A stretch of 64,000 nucleotides of DNA from Dreissena polymorpha (lineage: Eukaryota; Mollusca; Bivalvia; Myida; Dreissenidae): contig NC_068356.1 of NCBI RefSeq assembly GCF_020536995.1, positions 21,867,809 through 21,931,808 of the forward strand, read 5' to 3'. The translations under genes and the position numbers were made by a program. The notes below the pieces were generated by a model. It was not told where the DNA came from. It did not search any database and worked only from the letters and a program-made list of their open reading frames with translations. Below, piece by piece: positions 60,362 through 64,000 of this stretch. Position 1 is the stretch's first letter. The number at the start of each line of letters is the position of its first letter.

Positions 60362-61422
60362 AAGGGGCCTTTTCACAGATTTTGGCATGTATTGAAGTTT
60401 GGCATTAAATGCTTTATAGTGATAAATGTAAACATTTGACCTAAAAATCTTTAGTAAAAAACAAGAATACAATTTCAAAACAAGAATATCAGTAAAAACT
60501 GATGGATGCTCCCCGATGATGCGCTTTGTCAATCTACTACCTTGATGCTCCTCAAAGGTTTTTTTTTGTCACAATATTGCACTATATATTCAGATAAAAG
60601 GAAACGTCTTGAGGTCACAGTAGTTGGGGGGACAAGAATTTTATTATAGAAAATTTCAAAGGGCCAAAACTATGTGAAAAATCATCCGACCAGAACCCGC
60701 TGATAATATGCACATCTCCTCTTGGTAGTGAAGCTACCCATAAAGTTTCATTGAATTCCGGTCATTAGTTGCTGAGAAATAGTCCGGAAAAAAAATTGCA
60801 CTATATGTACAGTTAATGGAAAATTTTAAAGGGCCATAACTCTGTGAAAAATCATCCGAACAGAAACGTCTGATAATATGCACATCTCCTCTTGGTAGTG
60901 AGGCTTCCCATAAAATTTCATTGAATTCCGTTCATTAATTGCTGAGAAATAGCCCGGACAAAAATTGTGCACAGACGGACGGACACACGGACGGACAGAC
61001 GAAGCGGTGACTATATGCTCCCCCCCAATTTTTTTTGGGGAGCATAAAAAAGAAACAAAAAACAACCCTCAACTAGACTCGAACCACTGACCCCTGGAGT
61101 CTTGGAGTAAAAGACTTCCGCTTAGACCACTCGACCATCCATGCACATGTTATGAAGGGTGCATTTTTTTACTTTATACAAGCAATCCTCGTAGTTTCGA
61201 AACATATAACGACAACAACAGAACTTTCCAAATTATTCAATCGTTTCAAATAATTTTCAGGTTTTCAAATCGTCAAAATATGCATTAAATCGATATTTTA
61301 GAGCATGGTAAATGTTCGGTATTATTATTTCCTCACAAATATCATAACTAAACCGAAAATTTGCGAATCTGAAATAACCTTTTTTTATTTTATCAATTTA
61401 CCAAAACGTGAAAAGGCCCCTT
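60362..61422 (-). mobile_element. composite element, copy 2 (inverted, interrupted)
   Basis: Same ends and internal sequence as 30679-31182 but reversed; tRNA-like body at about 61070-61145 with B-box GGTTCGAGTCT. Interrupted by the GGGGAGCAT-ended repeat at about 60500-61047. Confidence 0.8.
60500..61047 (-). repeat. GGGGAGCAT-ended repeat inserted in composite element
   Basis: Ends GATGCTCCCC...GGGGAGCAT; the inside holds two units sharing TGATAATATGCACATCTCCT and TTCATTGAATTCCG, then a GACGGACGGACA run. Confidence 0.75.
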
Positions 61423-61641
61423 TAAACATTATTTTGTTTACTCTCATTATGTATTTAACTCTCCAAATTCGCATCATATTTAATGCTGATGATAAAAAAT
61501 GGTTGTTTTTAAATTCATAATGATAGTAGCACACGGCAATTGTGTAAACATTGTTGTATATTGTGTATTTTTTATGTGAGTGTCAACACTAATGTGAAGG
61601 CAATATCACAAGATACACGAGCTTCTATTCTACGATTTTAT

Positions 61642-61790
61642 TGTTACATATTTACAGTAGCATTTGAGCGTCTATACAGTTGCGCTACTAGATAGCTAAT
61701 GCGCAGGGGTTATCACCGGAGCGGGATAAAGCGGGAATCCTTAACACGTGGTTGATCACGTGGGTATTGTAATGTTCTAATAATACAACA
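61642..61790 (-). repeat. 3' LTR of the Ty3/Gypsy element
   Basis: Read on the minus strand it begins TGTTGTATTATTAG and ends TATGTAACA, with TG..CA borders and TGTT/AACA inverted ends, directly after a purine tract. 149 bp, short for the family. Contains two CACGTG hexamers 10 bp apart. The partner LTR is outside the window, so age cannot be read. Confidence 0.8.
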
Positions 61791-61801
61791 TTTCCCTCTT
61801 C
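61791..61801 (-). promoter_or_regulatory. polypurine tract of the Ty3/Gypsy element
   Basis: GAAGAGGGAAA on the minus strand, directly before the LTR: the plus-strand primer site. Confidence 0.75.
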
Positions 61802-62011
61802 ATGAATAAAAGAAAATTGAACTGCATGTTTAAATCAAAATATAATAAGGTTTAAAATTCATGCATGATTATAGAACACAAATTAAGTACTCTATGTAAC
61901 GAGTTTGTTTGTATTGACTCTGTGTGCTATGCATAAATCAAAATATACAAGATTAAAGTTTATGCATAATTATAGAACATGAAGTTGTCTGCGTATTGAA
62001 TGATTATAAAA

Positions 62012-64000
62012 TCAACGGTTGTCATACTCCGCTCCGTAGAAGCGCGCATTCTTCTTAACTACTCTCCCAGACCGTGTTGCATAAGAATTGTCTAAAGGTA
62101 TGACCTGGGCAGTCTTGGCTGAAGCAGCTGATTGGGGTTCCTTAGGGATATTTGCAAGGATGTTGTAGTCGGGTACAGATATGTCTGAAACATTTTCATT
62201 AGTTTTGTGTAACGCAATGCGATTTCTGCGATACACTACTCCTTCTCGCGTCTGTACGGTGTAAGACCTTGGACAGTGCTTTTGTATCACTTTTCCCGGA
62301 ACCCAAATTTTACCCATCTGTATCCTAACAGGGTCATTTACATTTAGAGGCGGAAGGGATTTGACCGACTTATCGTAGTTATGCTTGCTTCTCGCTTGAG
62401 TGTATTTTGAACACTGTTTGACCTTGCGGGCATTGATAACCTGGGGGCACAGTGCTTTGTTTGTAATCGGTAATACTGACTTAGTTCTGCGATTGAGTAA
62501 CAGCTGTGCAGGGCTGTAGCCACTGTTGAGTGGTGTGTTTCGGTACTCTAATAGTACGACATAGATGTTCTGATTGCTATCCCTAGCCTTTTTCATAAGT
62601 TTTTTGGCGATGCCCACACTTCGCTCGGCTAAACAGTTTCCTTGCGAGTGTAACGGCGATGATGTGGCGTGTGTGAAATGCCACGATTTTGCAAAGTCAG
62701 CAAACTCAGTGCTAGAGAACTGAGGTCCATTGTCACTATGCAGCACGTCGCAAATTCCGTTGCGAGCAAAATGTGTCTGCAATTTTCGAATTACTGTGTA
62801 CGACTTTGTGTCCGGTAGATAGTCAATCTCAAAGAAATTCGAATAATGGTCCACTGTCAGTAGGTAATTCCTATTGTCAAAATGAAACAGGTCTGTTGAC
62901 AAAACTTGATAAGGCCTGTCTGGGAATTCTGATGTAATCATTGGCTCTTTAGCATTCGAGTCTCTGTGAGTGAGACAAATTGGGCATTGTAAAATGTGCT
63001 CTGAGATTTGCTTTTGCATGCCAGGCCAAAACATACAGTCTTTGGCCCGCTGCAGGGTCTTTGTCACGCCTAAATGACCTATGTGTACCTGTTTGATCAT
63101 GTCGGGCTGCAGAGATCTCGGAATAAGGAGTGTTTGACCTCTGAAAATTAGGTCATCCTCATAAGACAGCTCATCCCTATGATTGAAGAATTCCGTAATC
63201 ACGGGGTTACAATTTGACCGAGATTCTGGCCAGCCATCGAGTATCGTCTGCTTTAGAAGTTGCATCTGACTGTCGTCACGAATTGCCTGTCTGATTATTT
63301 CTAAACGTCTGTCAGTCACCAGCAGTTGCTTTCTAACCGAATGAACGTGTGTGTCCAATCCGTCAATTAGAGTTGGGTACGTGTCATAAACTGAGTGTCT
63401 TGACAGATAGTCTGAGACGGGTATGTCTTTACCACGCACATGCTCCACAGTGATGTCGTATTTCTGTAATGACAGAAGTAGTCTCTGCAGCCTCGGAGGC
63501 GCTGCCGATAGAGGTTTTTTTATGATTGACGAAATCGGTTTGTGATCACTGTGAACAGTCACGTGTCGTCCGTACGTCAGTTGGTGGAATCGCTTGCAAC
63601 CAAACACAATTGCAAGTAGTTCGCGTTCAATGTTTGCATACAGCTTCTCACTTGCGGTCAAGCTTTTTGAAGCATACGCAATTGGCCTACCTTTCTGCCA
63701 CAGGGAGCAACCTAACCCGTTTTGAGAGGCGTCGCATTCAAGCACAAGGGGCTCCTTGGGGTCAAAGTAACCTAGAACTGGTGCATTCGTAATCACGGCC
63801 TTGACTTTTTCGAAAGCGCGCGATTGAGGGTCATCCCAGAGGAATTCTACCTCCTTTTGCAAGAGGCTCCTAAGGGGGGCTGTAATCTCTGCGAGATTTG
63901 GCGCGAATTTTGCCAGGTAGTTGACCATGCCTAGAAAAGTCTCTAACTCGGCTCGAGTTTGGGGGGCTTTAAGATCCGTAATTGCGTTTTGTTTGCTACT
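62012..64000 (-). mobile_element. Ty3/Gypsy retrotransposon pol, 3' part (RNase H and integrase), runs off the window
   Basis: Open frame from the right edge to a stop at 62012. Order on the minus strand: RT end (FLGMVNYLAKFAPN), RNase H (LECDASQNGLGCSL, YASKSLTASEKLYANIEREL, HSDHKPI), zinc-binding part of integrase (HIGHLGVTKTLQRAKDCMFW, CPICLTH), DDE core (STDLFHF, LHSDNGPQFSS) and a C-terminal basic region. No chromodomain seen. Family: metazoan Ty3/Gypsy. The visible part looks whole and therefore young. Gag, protease and the front of RT lie outside the window. Confidence 0.95.

Noticed and set aside
63526-63792. 88-codon plus-strand open frame
   Set aside because: Antisense shadow of the Ty3/Gypsy RNase H region.

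Overview
The window is animal nuclear DNA, AT-rich, with small coding exons set in long repeat-filled introns. The repeats (AGCTCACCTG and AGCTCGGCTG families with blocks of 'aggtcaaggtcac', GGGGGCAT-ended units, a palindrome built on AGATTAGCCTGTGCAG) are of the kind I know from bivalve molluscs, especially dreissenid-like heterodonts. The organism call is inference, made without a search. No CRISPR array, operon or prokaryotic gene was seen.

Three host genes can be built exon by exon with matching splice phases. (1) Plus strand, 2269-18968: last five coding exons of a KCTD2/5/17-type BTB/POZ protein; its start lies before the window. (2) Plus strand, 29493-33528: a complete three-exon 4E-BP (eIF4E-binding protein), 116 residues, with the eIF4E-binding motif, the TTPGG phosphosites and a C-terminal FEMDI TOS motif. 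(3) Minus strand, 60226-46306: twelve exons giving the last 1164 residues of a polycystin-1-like protein: end of the GAIN region, a GPS with a non-standard cleavage site, TM1, a PLAT domain, the TOP domain and polycystin channel segments, and a short tail. The 4E-BP and polycystin genes converge. They are separate genes; nothing suggests they form one system.

The rest is largely mobile DNA. Eight elements have matching inverted ends; six have exact target-site duplications (three of 8 bp at hAT-like elements, one of 8 bp at a long-TIR element, two of 5 bp), with two further likely 5-bp cases. There are two nests, one three layers deep (15332-18012). Also present: fold-back MITEs, one family (AAGATGGCG/CACGTG ends) in three copies; three composite elements joining inverted ends to a tRNA-like body; tRNA-headed SINEs; a PIF/Harbinger remnant; two decayed LINEs; a nine-unit tandem array; and at the right edge the 3' part of a Ty3/Gypsy element with a short LTR, apparently whole where visible.

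Region by region: 1-19 kb KCTD gene with repeat-loaded introns; 19-29 kb intergenic repeats and palindromes; 29-34 kb 4E-BP; 34-46 kb intergenic repeats, Harbinger, hAT and LINE fossils; 46-60 kb polycystin gene; 60-64 kb composite element and Ty3/Gypsy. I did not find a convincing undescribed biological system. The best leads are the GPS lacking the usual HL/T site, the composite tRNA-like/TIR elements, the candidate stop-bearing exon in 4E-BP and the datable nested insertions.
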